Shown here in pieces: positions 17,541-27,542 of a stretch of DNA of 64,000 bases. Where the stretch lies: contig JAZSMO010000039.1 of NCBI GenBank assembly GCA_045535935.1, forward strand, positions 1 through 64,000. Direction: 5' to 3'. The position numbers were made by a program, and so were the translations under genes. Each line of letters opens with the position of its first letter. Positions within the stretch are counted from its first letter, which is position 1. This DNA comes from SVFI01 sp045535935 (lineage in GTDB: Bacteria > Bacillota > Clostridia > Lachnospirales > Lachnospiraceae). The notes under the pieces were generated by a model that made no database searches, was not told the DNA's origin, and was given only the letters and a program-made list of their open reading frames with translations.

Positions 17541-20500
17541 ATGAAATTTGAATTCCACTTATTACCGCATAATGATATACATAAAAAAGAGGATGCTCCA
17601 TTAGAATGGAAACCATTCTACACCGGTTCCTCTAAATTTTTGAGCTTTTTGAGCAGAAATGCACTGTATTTATTGTCCTTCTGCATTCCTGTTTTTCTTT
17701 TATTTTTCCTGATGGCACATTACGGATTTGCTCCGTTCGGTGAAAACAGTCTTTTTATCTTAAACGGATCTGAATATCTGTCTGTCTTCGCTTCCTTTTC
17801 GGAACAGCTCCATTCCGGCAGATTTTCTCTCTTAGCCCAGAGCGGTCAAATCGGAAGCGAATATTATTCTACGATTATATATTTCTTATGCAGCCCGGTT
17901 CATCTGTTTCTGGCTGCTTTCCCTGTCGGTATTGCCACACAGCTCTTAAGCATTACAGTGGTTCTTCGCATCGGCTTTGCCGGTCTGTTTATGTCTCTGT
18001 ACATGACCAACCGTTTAACCGGCCGCAGAGCATCAAAGTATGATTTAACTTCTTTGCTCTTTTCTCTCGGCTATTCTTTAAGTTCTTATATGCTTGTTCA
18101 GTACAACGAATTCATGTTTTTGGATTGCGCCATGCTCTTCCCTCTCCTTGTACTGACATATGAATTTTTATGGAAAAAAGAAAACAGCAAGCCGTTTATC
18201 CTGCTTCTTTTCTGCATGTTTATCAGTAATTTTTACATAACATCTGTTATAATATTCTTTCTTTTCCTTCATCTTCTCACCCGAAAGAAAGGAGACTTTT
18301 TTGACGCCTTCCGCAAGGTCGGTTTATTCCTTCGTTCTGCATTTGTTTCTGCCGCGCTCAGTGCTGTGACAATCATTCCGGGATTTTATTCTTTATACCA
18401 CTCTGCTTTATCGGAGTATGTTTGGCCGGAATTCATTGCAAATCACGACTGGCTCAGCCTGTTTTCCAAATTTATGCCGGGAAATTACGGTTCTTACGTC
18501 ACTGCGAGCAGTCTCGGAAGCAACCTGTACTGCGGACTGTTTATCCTTATACTCTTATTTTTCTACCTGTTTGACAAAAAAATCACTTGTGGTGAGAAAC
18601 TTCGAAATGTCTTATATTTGACAATCACCATAATGTTTGCAAATATCTTATCCCTGCATTACGTCGGCATTCTTTTTGCACAGACGGATCTTGTTTTCAA
18701 CTGTTTCGGATTCATTATTTGCTTCTTTATCATTTCCATCACTGCAGACTCTTTTTATCATCTGAAAGAAAGCCGTTTGCTCTTTCTTTCCCTTGCGATT
18801 CTGCTGCCTTTCGGTCTGTTTCTTCTTTCCAGCCTGCATGCGAAAGAATACAGCAATAAAACCTCTCTGCTCATAAGCCTTATTTTATTTGTAATCTATG
18901 CGATACTTCTTATCTTTTATCGCATAAATTCAATCAACCGCAAGACTTATCTCATTTTGCTTATGCTGTTTTGTGCAGGAGAGCTTTTTATAAATGCCAA
19001 CTACAACTTTTCTTATATAAAAACAGATTCTTTACCGATGTCAGATTTGCTTGCTTCTGCATCGGCAAAGCAGTATTCCAACCCATTCCGCCCGTTTGGT
19101 GCAGAATTTGAAAATCAGCCGGATTTGCAATTCTGTTCTTTTATTGCCGGCGACTACGAACAGGCAGATGAATATTCTGCCACTGTTTTTGATGCACAAA
19201 ATGATATTGCCTCTTCACTCGGCGTCAAACAGCCGATTTTTGAAACTGCAGGTCTTGAGATTTCATATAAAATTTCAAACAATATCACCTGCCAGAAAAC
19301 AAAGGACAATATTTTTACTCTCAAAGTTATTCCGGATACACCAAACGCAAAAACCGCAAACAATCATGTTTATCTAACGATTACTCCGGACAAAAGCGGG
19401 GATCTTTATCTTTACACGACCAAACTATCCTACATTGGTTCTGTCACAGCCGGAGAACCGTTTGAATATATAATGAGTTTCCCTACAAGCAGCAACATAT
19501 ATGAAAATTACTGGGTTTATGGTGCTTATTTGCAACCGGATGCATTTCAACAGTTGGCAACCAACCTGAAATGCTCCTTTGACCTCAAAGACAATTCTGG
19601 TTTTTCTTCCTATACGTTGCATGTCGATGCACCGGAAAACGGAAATTTATTACTGAATCTTCCGTATTCCAAGTGGATCCGGATACAAGTGGACGGCACA
19701 GCAACCAAACAGCTGTCCGGCCCAAACAACTCCACAGTTGTCCCGATTAACAAAGGAACTCACACTCTGAAAATTGAGCTTTTCTATGGTCCGTTCTACT
19801 TTGGGCTCCTTCTGACTCTCATCAGTCTGTTGCTTTATTTAAAGTTCTCCAAGAAAGGCTTATCTTGTGCTGCAAAAGAAAATCCGGCAGTGAAATATAT
19901 TCATCGGAATCTGACAGCTATATCTACATTCCTTATTCCGCTCGCTATTTTACTAGCCTCTTGTATCTTTACAAACTTAGCACCATTCGGTGTAGATACA
20001 TTCTTCAAAAATGACGGCTCTGCCCTCACTATTCCAACCTTTTACCAGATGCGTGAGCAGATTAAAAACGGCAGTCTTTTATACTCCTGGACAGCAGGCG
20101 GCGGTACAAACATATTCTATACATTACCTGCCATGTTTTTAAATTTCTGGCTTTGTCTGATTCCGGAAGATATATTCCTTTCCGCTGTTACGATTATCGA
20201 AATAATCAAAATCGCTCTCTGCGGATCCAGCGCTTATCTGTATTTCACAAGACGCAAAGTCGGTCGACGCATGCACAAAAACGATTATCGCATTCTTATT
20301 TTTACGACCGGATACAGCTTGTGTTCTTACATGATTAACATGCGCGGTTTCTTTTCATGGGTGGACATTCTTCTTCTGTTCCCTCTTATTTTGCTTGCCA
20401 TGGACAAACTCATGCTTGAAAAGAAAAAAGCGCCTTATATCTTTCTTTTAACACTCGGTATATTAATCAATTACAATATTACCCTGTATGTATGTGTATT

Positions 20501-22385
20501 TCTTGTGTTTACGTTTTTTACATACCATTTTGACAACTTTAAAGACTTTCTTTGCAAAGGAATCCGTTTTGCATTCAGCTCCATTCTGTCTGCCGGAATG
20601 TGTTTCTTTGTACTGTATGCCACATATATGGGAATGCAGGTCAGCCCATACTCCGACAAGGATTCTGTCTTCCCGACTTTTACTTTCTATCAAAGTTTCT
20701 TTGACAGTATAAGACAGAGTTTTGCATTGGCAGATCCTGTCATTATCACAACATCCGATGGCGCCATCAATTTGTACTGCGGCGTATTTTGTCTGCTCCT
20801 TGTTATCCTCTATATACTGTTTGGCAAACGTTGCCGCAACAAATATTTAAAACTCGCTTTCATGCTTTTTATTTTCTTCTCGAGCAACAACAATATGCTG
20901 AGTTATATTTGGAATGGTTTCCATTATCAGACAAAGGTTCCTAACCGCTACTCTTATTTGCTGATATTTTTACTTATTGATATTTCCGTTGAATTGCTTT
21001 ATCAGATTAAGAAATGTACCACAAAAAAAATTGCAATTGCCGGCATCATACTTAGTGCCATAGTTGTAATAACAAATATTTTTTCAAGTGTTCCGATTCG
21101 ATCTGTGATTGCAACTCTCATTTTGATAATCCTATATACCGGACTGCTTCTTATGATTCATAAAAAGAAAGCATCTCCGGCCCTGACACGATTGTTTGTT
21201 GTGATTGCTATCGCCGAATTGTGTATAAACACGTTGCATTCATTTTCATGGGCATATTTTTCCCGAGAGGATGATATTCACCACAACCGCACAGTTACAG
21301 AATACCTGAAAACAGAATATTTGGGCGACAGTTTAATTGATCGAGTTGCATACCTCGGACCGGTAATGACCAATCAGGGAATGGTAAATCATGTAAACTA
21401 TTTAAACCAGTTTAATTCCTTTTTGACCATGAATCAGCGAAATATCGGATCTTCCCTTGGTTACGGCGTTTCAAATAATATCTTGAGCGCAGCAAACAAT
21501 CTGACTCCGTTTTCAAATGCTGTAACAAATGTAAAATATATGGTATTAGACGAATACACCCTGTGCGACTATATTGACCTTTCACACTATACACCGATTG
21601 CGTCTTACAAGACACGTACGATACTGGAAAACAAACGCACACTTCCGATCAGCTTTTTCATGCCGTATGAAAGCTATGTTTTCACTGCCGATGTAGAGGT
21701 TGCCGAATCATTTACCAACAACTATGTTTACGGTTTCCTCCCGGACGAAAAAATCTTCACCGATCTGATAAAAATCGGAAATGTTGAGTGGGAAGATGCG
21801 GACAAAGTTAACAATTACACTTTCTCTGAAAAAGAAGGTGTAAAATATCAAAATATTCATTTTGAACCGAAAAAAAGCGGAGAATATTACTATCGCGTTC
21901 ATGAATTTTTCTATCTGGGTTATTTAGAAGCCGGAAAAGCATACGACTTCACCATCGAAGTAACCGAAGACGCATATGGTATTGCCTCCCTTTACCACGA
22001 TGATGCCTTCCAAAAATTCTATGATGAGGCATCCAAACATACGATGGAGATTACAGACTACAGCGATACACATCTGGACGGAACCATTTCTCTTCCGAAA
22101 GACGGTTGTGTATACTTTGCCATCCCTTACGAAAAAGGCTGGACCGCCTATGTCGATGGTGTCAAAACAAACCTGGGCGCTATGGTTAACGGAACCATGT
22201 TCCTGACCACCACAGAAGGAACCCACGATATTCACCTTGAATTTAAACCTGCGGGACTCACGACAGGTGTCGCCGTATCGCTCGGTTTTGTCTTCCTTTA
22301 TCTGCTGGTCATCCTGAGCGAAATCATAACAAAAAAGAGAAGCAGAACCTCTGCTTCTCCTGAAATATCTACCGAAATAGAATAA
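17541..22385 (+). CDS. Tandem-duplicated YfhO-family membrane protein (GT-C-like)
   Basis: 1614 residues, about twice the 800-860 usual for YfhO. Copy 1 covers about residues 35-780 and copy 2 about 785-1614. Each begins with a membrane helix and an APFG motif in the first outside loop (copy 1 FAPFGENS, copy 2 LAPFGVDT). About a dozen membrane segments follow, then a beta-rich outside domain ending in a family-type motif (YSKWIRIQVDG and YEKGWTAYVDG), then a last helix. In Bacillus, YfhO is the GT-C enzyme that moves a sugar from undecaprenyl phosphate onto lipoteichoic acid. The acidic residue expected in the first loop (D...QY in typical members) is not clear in either copy. It faces a convergent glycan operon whose stop abuts its own. 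Confidence 0.85.
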   Translation: MKFEFHLLPHNDIHKKEDAPLEWKPFYTGSSKFLSFLSRNALYLLSFCIPVFLLFFLMAHYGFAPFGENSLFILNGSEYLSVFASFSEQLHSGRFSLLAQSGQIGSEYYSTIIYFLCSPVHLFLAAFPVGIATQLLSITVVLRIGFAGLFMSLYMTNRLTGRRASKYDLTSLLFSLGYSLSSYMLVQYNEFMFLDCAMLFPLLVLTYEFLWKKENSKPFILLLFCMFISNFYITSVIIFFLFLHLLTRKKGDFFDAFRKVGLFLRSAFVSAALSAVTIIPGFYSLYHSALSEYVWPEFIANHDWLSLFSKFMPGNYGSYVTASSLGSNLYCGLFILILLFFYLFDKKITCGEKLRNVLYLTITIMFANILSLHYVGILFAQTDLVFNCFGFIICFFIISITADSFYHLKESRLLFLSLAILLPFGLFLLSSLHAKEYSNKTSLLISLILFVIYAILLIFYRINSINRKTYLILLMLFCAGELFINANYNFSYIKTDSLPMSDLLASASAKQYSNPFRPFGAEFENQPDLQFCSFIAGDYEQADEYSATVFDAQNDIASSLGVKQPIFETAGLEISYKISNNITCQKTKDNIFTLKVIPDTPNAKTANNHVYLTITPDKSGDLYLYTTKLSYIGSVTAGEPFEYIMSFPTSSNIYENYWVYGAYLQPDAFQQLATNLKCSFDLKDNSGFSSYTLHVDAPENGNLLLNLPYSKWIRIQVDGTATKQLSGPNNSTVVPINKGTHTLKIELFYGPFYFGLLLTLISLLLYLKFSKKGLSCAAKENPAVKYIHRNLTAISTFLIPLAILLASCIFTNLAPFGVDTFFKNDGSALTIPTFYQMREQIKNGSLLYSWTAGGGTNIFYTLPAMFLNFWLCLIPEDIFLSAVTIIEIIKIALCGSSAYLYFTRRKVGRRMHKNDYRILIFTTGYSLCSYMINMRGFFSWVDILLLFPLILLAMDKLMLEKKKAPYIFLLTLGILINYNITLYVCVFLVFTFFTYHFDNFKDFLCKGIRFAFSSILSAGMCFFVLYATYMGMQVSPYSDKDSVFPTFTFYQSFFDSIRQSFALADPVIITTSDGAINLYCGVFCLLLVILYILFGKRCRNKYLKLAFMLFIFFSSNNNMLSYIWNGFHYQTKVPNRYSYLLIFLLIDISVELLYQIKKCTTKKIAIAGIILSAIVVITNIFSSVPIRSVIATLILIILYTGLLLMIHKKKASPALTRLFVVIAIAELCINTLHSFSWAYFSREDDIHHNRTVTEYLKTEYLGDSLIDRVAYLGPVMTNQGMVNHVNYLNQFNSFLTMNQRNIGSSLGYGVSNNILSAANNLTPFSNAVTNVKYMVLDEYTLCDYIDLSHYTPIASYKTRTILENKRTLPISFFMPYESYVFTADVEVAESFTNNYVYGFLPDEKIFTDLIKIGNVEWEDADKVNNYTFSEKEGVKYQNIHFEPKKSGEYYYRVHEFFYLGYLEAGKAYDFTIEVTEDAYGIASLYHDDAFQKFYDEASKHTMEITDYSDTHLDGTISLPKDGCVYFAIPYEKGWTAYVDGVKTNLGAMVNGTMFLTTTEGTHDIHLEFKPAGLTTGVAVSLGFVFLYLLVILSEIITKKRSRTSASPEISTEIE
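22331..22359 (-). terminator. Minus-strand terminator buried in the end of the YfhO coding region
   Basis: A perfect 10-base stem (22337-22346 with 22350-22359, loop of 3) is followed on the minus strand by six T. It would end the seven-gene glycan operon 27 bases past the glycosyltransferase stop, yet it lies inside the last codons of the plus-strand YfhO gene. On the plus strand there is no T run, so it acts one way. Confidence 0.8.
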
Positions 22386-23333
22386 TTATTCATTCTGATT
22401 CATATCCTCATGCGTCACGATTTGTCTGATGACATATTGTGGCGCATTGTTTATGGTAATGTAAATTCGTCCGACATACTCACCGATGATTCCCAAAAGC
22501 AACATGATAATACCGCCGATAAACAGCATGATTGCTGCCAAAGAACTGTATCCCATCAAAACCTGCGGCTGCAGGAGCTTATGTACAATAATGTATACGC
22601 CGTACAAAAAACCGACACATGCGGAAATGATACCGATAAACGTCGCCATACGGAGAGGTTTCGGGGAAAACGCCGTAAAACCGTTTACCCAGAGGGCAAG
22701 AAGCTTTCCGAACGAATATCCGGAACGTCCCTCCACTCGTTCTCTCTGATGCACCGTTACGCAACTGATATTGCGCGTTGCACGTATAATGAGTCCTCCG
22801 AGGTACGGATAGGAATTGTGGTATTTGATCATTTCATTTACAATCACTCTGCGGCAGACAAAAAAGCTGGAGCCGTGAAGCCCTTTCGGCCATTCAAGCA
22901 GGGATTCCTGCATTTTGAGATTCATCCAGCTGCCGAATCTGCGAAACAGACTCTGCTTAATCTCCGGATAGGAACCGTATACAACATCTCTTCCGTTTTC
23001 CAGTTCGTCAATGAGTAAAAACATCTCATCCACCGGCGCCTGTCCGTCGTCATCCATGGAAAAAACATAATCTCCAGAGGCATTGGCAAAACCGGCCAAA
23101 ACGGCAGAATGCTGACCGAAATTTCTCGTAAAATTGATGCCCTTTATCTTCGGATTGTCTTTGACAAGTCCGCAAATCACATCCCAGACTCCGTCCGGCG
23201 AGCAGTCATTTACCAGAACAATCTCATAATCATATCCGGAATGCTGACCCACTGTTTTAATTATCTCATCTACTACTCCACAAATCGTTTTCTCTGAACG
23301 ATAACATGGAATTACAACCGATATCGTTTTCAT
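22386..23333 (-). CDS. Family 2 glycosyltransferase, polyprenyl-phosphate type (ArnC/GtrB/CsbB-like)
   Basis: 315 residues. The GT-A domain has SVVIPCYRSE, LVNDCSPDG, RNFGQHSAVLAG and the metal-binding DxD-type MDDDGQAP. Two C-terminal membrane helices (about 232-255 and 268-292) and an EYVGRIY tail are diagnostic of enzymes that load a sugar onto undecaprenyl or dolichyl phosphate on the inner face of the membrane (GtrB, ArnC, CsbB, DPM1). The substrate is not visible; the aminotransferase in the same operon suggests an amino sugar. It is the last gene of the operon, 8 bases after the ATP-grasp gene, and converges on the YfhO-type protein, the likely acceptor-side partner. Confidence 0.9.
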   Translation of the reverse strand: MKTISVVIPCYRSEKTICGVVDEIIKTVGQHSGYDYEIVLVNDCSPDGVWDVICGLVKDNPKIKGINFTRNFGQHSAVLAGFANASGDYVFSMDDDGQAPVDEMFLLIDELENGRDVVYGSYPEIKQSLFRRFGSWMNLKMQESLLEWPKGLHGSSFFVCRRVIVNEMIKYHNSYPYLGGLIIRATRNISCVTVHQRERVEGRSGYSFGKLLALWVNGFTAFSPKPLRMATFIGIISACVGFLYGVYIIVHKLLQPQVLMGYSSLAAIMLFIGGIIMLLLGIIGEYVGRIYITINNAPQYVIRQIVTHEDMNQNE

Positions 23334-23341
23334 CTTTGCTC

Positions 23342-24523
23342 CTACTCTTCGTATTCAATACGAATCATCTCTGTCAACCGGGCTGTTTTATCCAGCATTT
23401 CTTCCCGGGACGCATAAGAAAGCATCAGGATTCCAAGCTTATCCACCAGATAATTGCCGATTTCATACCCTGGTTTCCACCAGAGAAGGCTGTCATAAAT
23501 ATTGTTTTTCAACTCGTCCGGAATGAGCACATTACGGATTTTTCCGTTGTGATCCCCCATAATACAATGGCGTCCGCCATAGGTTTGTTTCTGCTCCGGC
23601 GCCTTGAATTTCGTGCAATCCAGTCCCGCTTCCGCCGACACCATCATGTGGGACCACGGAATCTTAAGCGCATGCTCCACTGGAAGGGAATACAAATCTC
23701 CGGAACATCTGCGGGTACACTCCAAAATATGCGGTACATTGCCCTGCAGGATATATTGCATATGGAAAATGCCGTCGCAAAGATCCATGGCCTGCGCCAT
23801 CTTCTCCACCTGGCCGACAAGAACATCCGCATACAGTTCCACGCGGTCCGCCGGTCCCGCAGACGTGGACACAAAATACGGGTTACAATACGAATATTCG
23901 TTATCGCTGTAATAAGCCAACACCTTTTTATTGACAAGGAACGTGCTGAAGCTGTGATGTGTTCCTTCAATAAACGGTTCTGCCACAATCACCTTTGACG
24001 GCGATCTCTCAAACGCCACTTCCACCGCTCTGTCGTATTCTTCCAAATTATCCACGCGGGATATTCCTTTTCCTCCCGTCAAATCAATCGGTTTGACAAT
24101 CATCGGAAAGGTGTATTTGCGACCTGCTTCCTTCGCCTTTTCTATGGAATCAAAGCTGTCTGCAAGCGGTGTCATAATATCCCATTTGCGTGCAAACTGT
24201 TTGAATTTATCCTTATGGTGCAGCATGAGGGTCGTCTCAAACGGATCATGACCCGCAAATCCCATCTTTTCACCCACATAAGACGCTGTGATGGCACCGA
24301 AATCATTGGCACAGGCACAAACTGCATCGATCTGTTCTTTTTGCGCAATCCACAATATTTTTTCGTAATCGGAATAATCTGCATTGACATACGCATCCGC
24401 GTAGGAATGACCGATCAAATCCGGAAGGTTTCCTGTCGTTGTCACATGATACCCGAGATCGTGTGCAGATTTAATCAACGGAATGTCCGAATGACTTCCG
24501 TTTAACACAAGCAATTTTTTCAT
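23342..24523 (-). CDS. ATP-grasp ligase (carboxylate-amine ligase type)
   Basis: 393 residues. A pre-ATP-grasp Rossmann-like domain (KKLLVLNGSHSDIPLIKSA) is followed by the ATP-grasp fold: HHKDKFKQFA, FPMIVKPIDLTGGKGIS (ATP-binding lysine and glycine loop, about 140-157), VAEPFIEG, and the metal-binding ECTRRCSGD segment (about 270). The family joins a carboxylate to an amine or other nucleophile through an acyl phosphate; the closest types are PurK/PurT and L-amino acid ligases. In this operon, with a sugar aminotransferase and an aldehyde dehydrogenase, attaching an acid to an amino sugar is a reasonable inference. The true substrate is unknown. Confidence 0.85.
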   Translation of the reverse strand: MKKLLVLNGSHSDIPLIKSAHDLGYHVTTTGNLPDLIGHSYADAYVNADYSDYEKILWIAQKEQIDAVCACANDFGAITASYVGEKMGFAGHDPFETTLMLHHKDKFKQFARKWDIMTPLADSFDSIEKAKEAGRKYTFPMIVKPIDLTGGKGISRVDNLEEYDRAVEVAFERSPSKVIVAEPFIEGTHHSFSTFLVNKKVLAYYSDNEYSYCNPYFVSTSAGPADRVELYADVLVGQVEKMAQAMDLCDGIFHMQYILQGNVPHILECTRRCSGDLYSLPVEHALKIPWSHMMVSAEAGLDCTKFKAPEQKQTYGGRHCIMGDHNGKIRNVLIPDELKNNIYDSLLWWKPGYEIGNYLVDKLGILMLSYASREEMLDKTARLTEMIRIEYEE

Positions 24524-24540
24524 CTATAATCCCACTTTTC

Positions 24541-26025
24541 TTATCTGAATTTCATCCAGATAGTCTTCAAATCACTGTATTCATCAAAGGCATAGGACGA
24601 TTTATCTTTTCCCAGTCCCGACTGTTTGACACCGCCGAACGGTGCTGCATTGTCATCTTCGCCGTAGCTGTTGATATGCATCAGTCCGACTTCCACACGC
24701 TCTGCCACATCATACGCCTCATTCAAATCATCGGTCCAAACTGCTCCCGCAAGCCCGTATTCCGATGCATTTGCGATATCCACCGCCTCACTGACAGATT
24801 CTACCTCTAAAATGACTACCACCGGTCCGAAAATCTCTTCCTTGGCAAGTTTATCCTCCGGCGTCAGACCACTGATTACCGTCGGAAGAATGTAACATGC
24901 ACCTTCCTTCATCGTACCTCTGTCACTTGGCTGATATACGGTATATCCGCATTCCTTTGCATATGCAATATACGCCTGCACTTTGTCATACTGCTCCCGG
25001 CTGACCACACAGCCCACTCTGCTTTCCAAACTGTATGGATTATCCGGCGCATATGCTGCGCACTGTTTCTCTAATTCCTCTATAAATGCCTCCTTTACGG
25101 AAGCTTCCACAATCACCCGGCTCGGCGCCGAACAGATCTGACCCTGATTGTAAAACATATTATCCGCCAGCGTCTTTGCCGCCAACGCAATATCGCCGCA
25201 TTTGGAAGATACGATATACGGTCCTTTACCGCCGCACTCCAGTCCGACCTTTTTCATATTGGACTGTCCTGCATATTCCAAAAGCTTTTTTCCGACTTCC
25301 GAAGAGCCGGTAAAGAATATTCCTCTGACATCCATATGGAGGGCAAGTGCTTTTCCGGCCACTTCTCCGCGTCCCGGAACCACATTCACAACACCGTCCG
25401 GAATTCCGGCTTCTTTCATGAGCGCTGCCACTCGGATGGTCGAGAGCGATGACTGCTCTGCCGGCTTGATTACCACGCTGTTTCCCATCAAAAGGGAAGG
25501 TATTACTTTCCACATCGTAACTACCATCGGGTCATTCCACGGGGTAATAACTCCTACCACGCCGAGAGGTACCCGCTTGACAATGCCGTGCATTCCCGAT
25601 CTCCCACAAATGCTTTTATCGTATACTTTGTCAACCGCTTCCGCAAAATAGCGTACTGCTTCTATCGCTTTCGGAATCGAATCATAATAATAGTTCTGAA
25701 AACTTCGACATGTTTCGATGGTGTCAAGAGCAGCTATCTCTTCCCGGTTTTCTTCCATCAAATCTGCAAATCGAAGTATGATGTTTTTCTTTTCGACTAC
25801 ATCCAGACGGGACCACACACCACTGTCATATGCCTCTTTCGCAGCCTGTACCGCCCGATTAACGTCCGCTCCGCCGCAATCCGCAATTCCGGACAAATCA
25901 AATCCGCTGTAGGAATTGCCTTTTTTCATCACAGCGCCGTCTGACGCTTCCACATATTTTCCGCCAATAAATGCTCTTTTTTCCGGTGGATTATCCAAGA
26001 AAAACTGTTCCAGATCTTTTATCAT
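24541..26025 (-). CDS. NAD(P)-dependent aldehyde dehydrogenase
   Basis: 494 residues, full length. Family landmarks are present: GVVGVITPWNDP (about 150), the cofactor-binding FTGSSEVGK (about 235), LECGGKGPYIV with the general-base glutamate, the catalytic cysteine in NQGQICSAPSR (about 297), KEEIFGPVV and the C-terminal PFGGVKQSGLG. It oxidises an aldehyde to a carboxylic acid. Its place between the radical SAM and ATP-grasp genes (gaps of 18 and 17 bases) suggests that it makes the acid the ATP-grasp enzyme activates. This is inference. An AGGAG site precedes the ATG. Confidence 0.93.
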   Translation of the reverse strand: MIKDLEQFFLDNPPEKRAFIGGKYVEASDGAVMKKGNSYSGFDLSGIADCGGADVNRAVQAAKEAYDSGVWSRLDVVEKKNIILRFADLMEENREEIAALDTIETCRSFQNYYYDSIPKAIEAVRYFAEAVDKVYDKSICGRSGMHGIVKRVPLGVVGVITPWNDPMVVTMWKVIPSLLMGNSVVIKPAEQSSLSTIRVAALMKEAGIPDGVVNVVPGRGEVAGKALALHMDVRGIFFTGSSEVGKKLLEYAGQSNMKKVGLECGGKGPYIVSSKCGDIALAAKTLADNMFYNQGQICSAPSRVIVEASVKEAFIEELEKQCAAYAPDNPYSLESRVGCVVSREQYDKVQAYIAYAKECGYTVYQPSDRGTMKEGACYILPTVISGLTPEDKLAKEEIFGPVVVILEVESVSEAVDIANASEYGLAGAVWTDDLNEAYDVAERVEVGLMHINSYGEDDNAAPFGGVKQSGLGKDKSSYAFDEYSDLKTIWMKFR

Positions 26026-26043
26026 ACCGCTCTCCTAACTTTT

Positions 26044-27165
26044 TTATATAAAACGATCGTATTCATCCTTCAGCCATATTTCGTCCTTCGGCTGTTCTTT
26101 GATTTTCAACACTTCCACGTTAGACTCATGCCGCAAGCAATGAAAATCGCATACTTTACACGGATTTACAAATTTCTGCACTTCTTTTCTGCGCTCTCCG
26201 TGCCAAATTTCTTCCATGGACATCGTGTGCGCATCTCCGATACGGAAGCTGTCTTTTCCGCGCCAATAAGGACAAACAAACACTCCGGACGGACAAATCA
26301 GCGTACGGAGCTCTGTCACCGGACAGAATGTATAGTCTTTTTCCTGTTTGTGCTCCACTCTGGCAAGGGAATCCTCCATATTAATCGCCTTGACAATACG
26401 GAAATTCTCATCTGCCAATGCATCCAGTCTCTCAATCTCTCTTCTCGCTTCTTCCATCCGCTCTTTTGGATGAACTACAAGCGCATGGGCCTGACCTCCC
26501 ACATAGCTGTAACTCGGTTTTACTTCAAAATAATCGCATCCGATTTCTTTTGCAAGAACAGCCGCAGGATAGATATCCGGAATGTTTGACTCGATCCCGA
26601 ACCCGTCTGCTTCCGTACGGACCAGGAAAGAGAATCCGAGATCTCCTTTTTTCTTTTTGGCAAGCTCTTTCATCGTAGTTACAACATGATCAAATTCGGA
26701 CTTTCCGTTCTTTGCCGGTCTGAGCTTATCAAACGTCTCCTGACAAGCCGCATCCATGGACACCCGCGTCCAGCTGGAATACTCTGCAATAATATCCATG
26801 TATTTGTCAATAAATGAACCGTTTGTCGTTATACCGATACGAATATCGTGTTTTCCCAAATACTCCATCAGTTCTCCGACTGCAGGATGCGCCAACGGTT
26901 CTCCGCCGCCGATCAGTATGACAGCCTTTACTCCGATTTCGTACATTTCTTCTGCCAGCTTGAGCAGACGTTCTCTGGAAAACGATGTCTTGTTGCAGAC
27001 CAGATCCTCGCTGATACAGCCCGGACACGCGAGATTACACACCTCCGTCGTATCCAGCTCCACAACGAGCGGTCCGGAAGATCCATTCTCCCAATCCGTA
27101 CTTTTGATCTTATCCACGACAAACTCCTGATGCAGTTTGTCAATGATGTTCATTTTCTTTGGCAT
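26044..27165 (-). CDS. Radical SAM/SPASM-type enzyme
   Basis: 373 residues. The CNLACPGC motif (CxxxCxxC, about 44-51) binds the SAM-cleaving 4Fe-4S cluster, and GGGEPLAHP follows (about 88). The C-terminal third is cysteine-rich (CPVTELRTLICPSGVFVCPYW in outline, then CKVCDFHC), as in SPASM or twitch domains that hold auxiliary clusters. Such proteins modify peptides, sugars or small molecules by radical chemistry. No precursor peptide gene is visible nearby, so a sugar or small-molecule substrate is more likely. It sits mid-operon, 20 bases after the second small membrane protein. GAGGAG precedes the ATG. Confidence 0.9.
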   Translation of the reverse strand: MPKKMNIIDKLHQEFVVDKIKSTDWENGSSGPLVVELDTTEVCNLACPGCISEDLVCNKTSFSRERLLKLAEEMYEIGVKAVILIGGGEPLAHPAVGELMEYLGKHDIRIGITTNGSFIDKYMDIIAEYSSWTRVSMDAACQETFDKLRPAKNGKSEFDHVVTTMKELAKKKKGDLGFSFLVRTEADGFGIESNIPDIYPAAVLAKEIGCDYFEVKPSYSYVGGQAHALVVHPKERMEEARREIERLDALADENFRIVKAINMEDSLARVEHKQEKDYTFCPVTELRTLICPSGVFVCPYWRGKDSFRIGDAHTMSMEEIWHGERRKEVQKFVNPCKVCDFHCLRHESNVEVLKIKEQPKDEIWLKDEYDRFI

Positions 27166-27185
27166 ATTTTTCTCCTCACCTTATA

Positions 27186-27542
27186 TTAAGCACCGAAACA
27201 GCTGACCACGGTAATTCCTGCCATAATCAGCGCCATTCCCGCCAATTTTCTCTTTCCTACTTTTTCTTTTAAGATGCACACGCCGAGAACTGTGACAAAG
27301 ATATAACCACACGCCTCCAACATCGGTCCCAATGACAGCGGAACATATTTATATGCATACATCGTCAAAAAGGACGACAACAAAAAAATAGTATACGCAC
27401 TTATCACACGCACATTCAGATACTCACGTATCCAATGCTCATAAGTCACCTGCGCACTTTTTTTCAAAATAATCTGTGAGCAGGATGAAATAAACACCGA
27501 AAAAAGGAATAACAGGATTCCAAACCATTGTATCTCATTCAT
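27186..27542 (-). CDS. Small EamA/SMR-like membrane protein (ArnF-like position)
   Basis: 118 residues with four predicted membrane helices (about 5-22, 46-62, 68-90, 98-116), the size and layout of small multidrug resistance proteins and of ArnE/ArnF. The GPMLEACGYIFVTVLGVCILKEKV segment in outline matches the EamA/SMR core. ArnE and ArnF form a heterodimer that flips undecaprenyl-phosphate-aminoarabinose. This gene overlaps the next small membrane protein by 8 bases, fitting an obligate pair. Lipid-linked sugar flipping is inferred from the pairing and from the operon's glycosyltransferase and aminotransferase; drug efflux is the alternative. Confidence 0.82.
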   Translation of the reverse strand: MNEIQWFGILLFLFSVFISSCSQIILKKSAQVTYEHWIREYLNVRVISAYTIFLLSSFLTMYAYKYVPLSLGPMLEACGYIFVTVLGVCILKEKVGKRKLAGMALIMAGITVVSCFGA

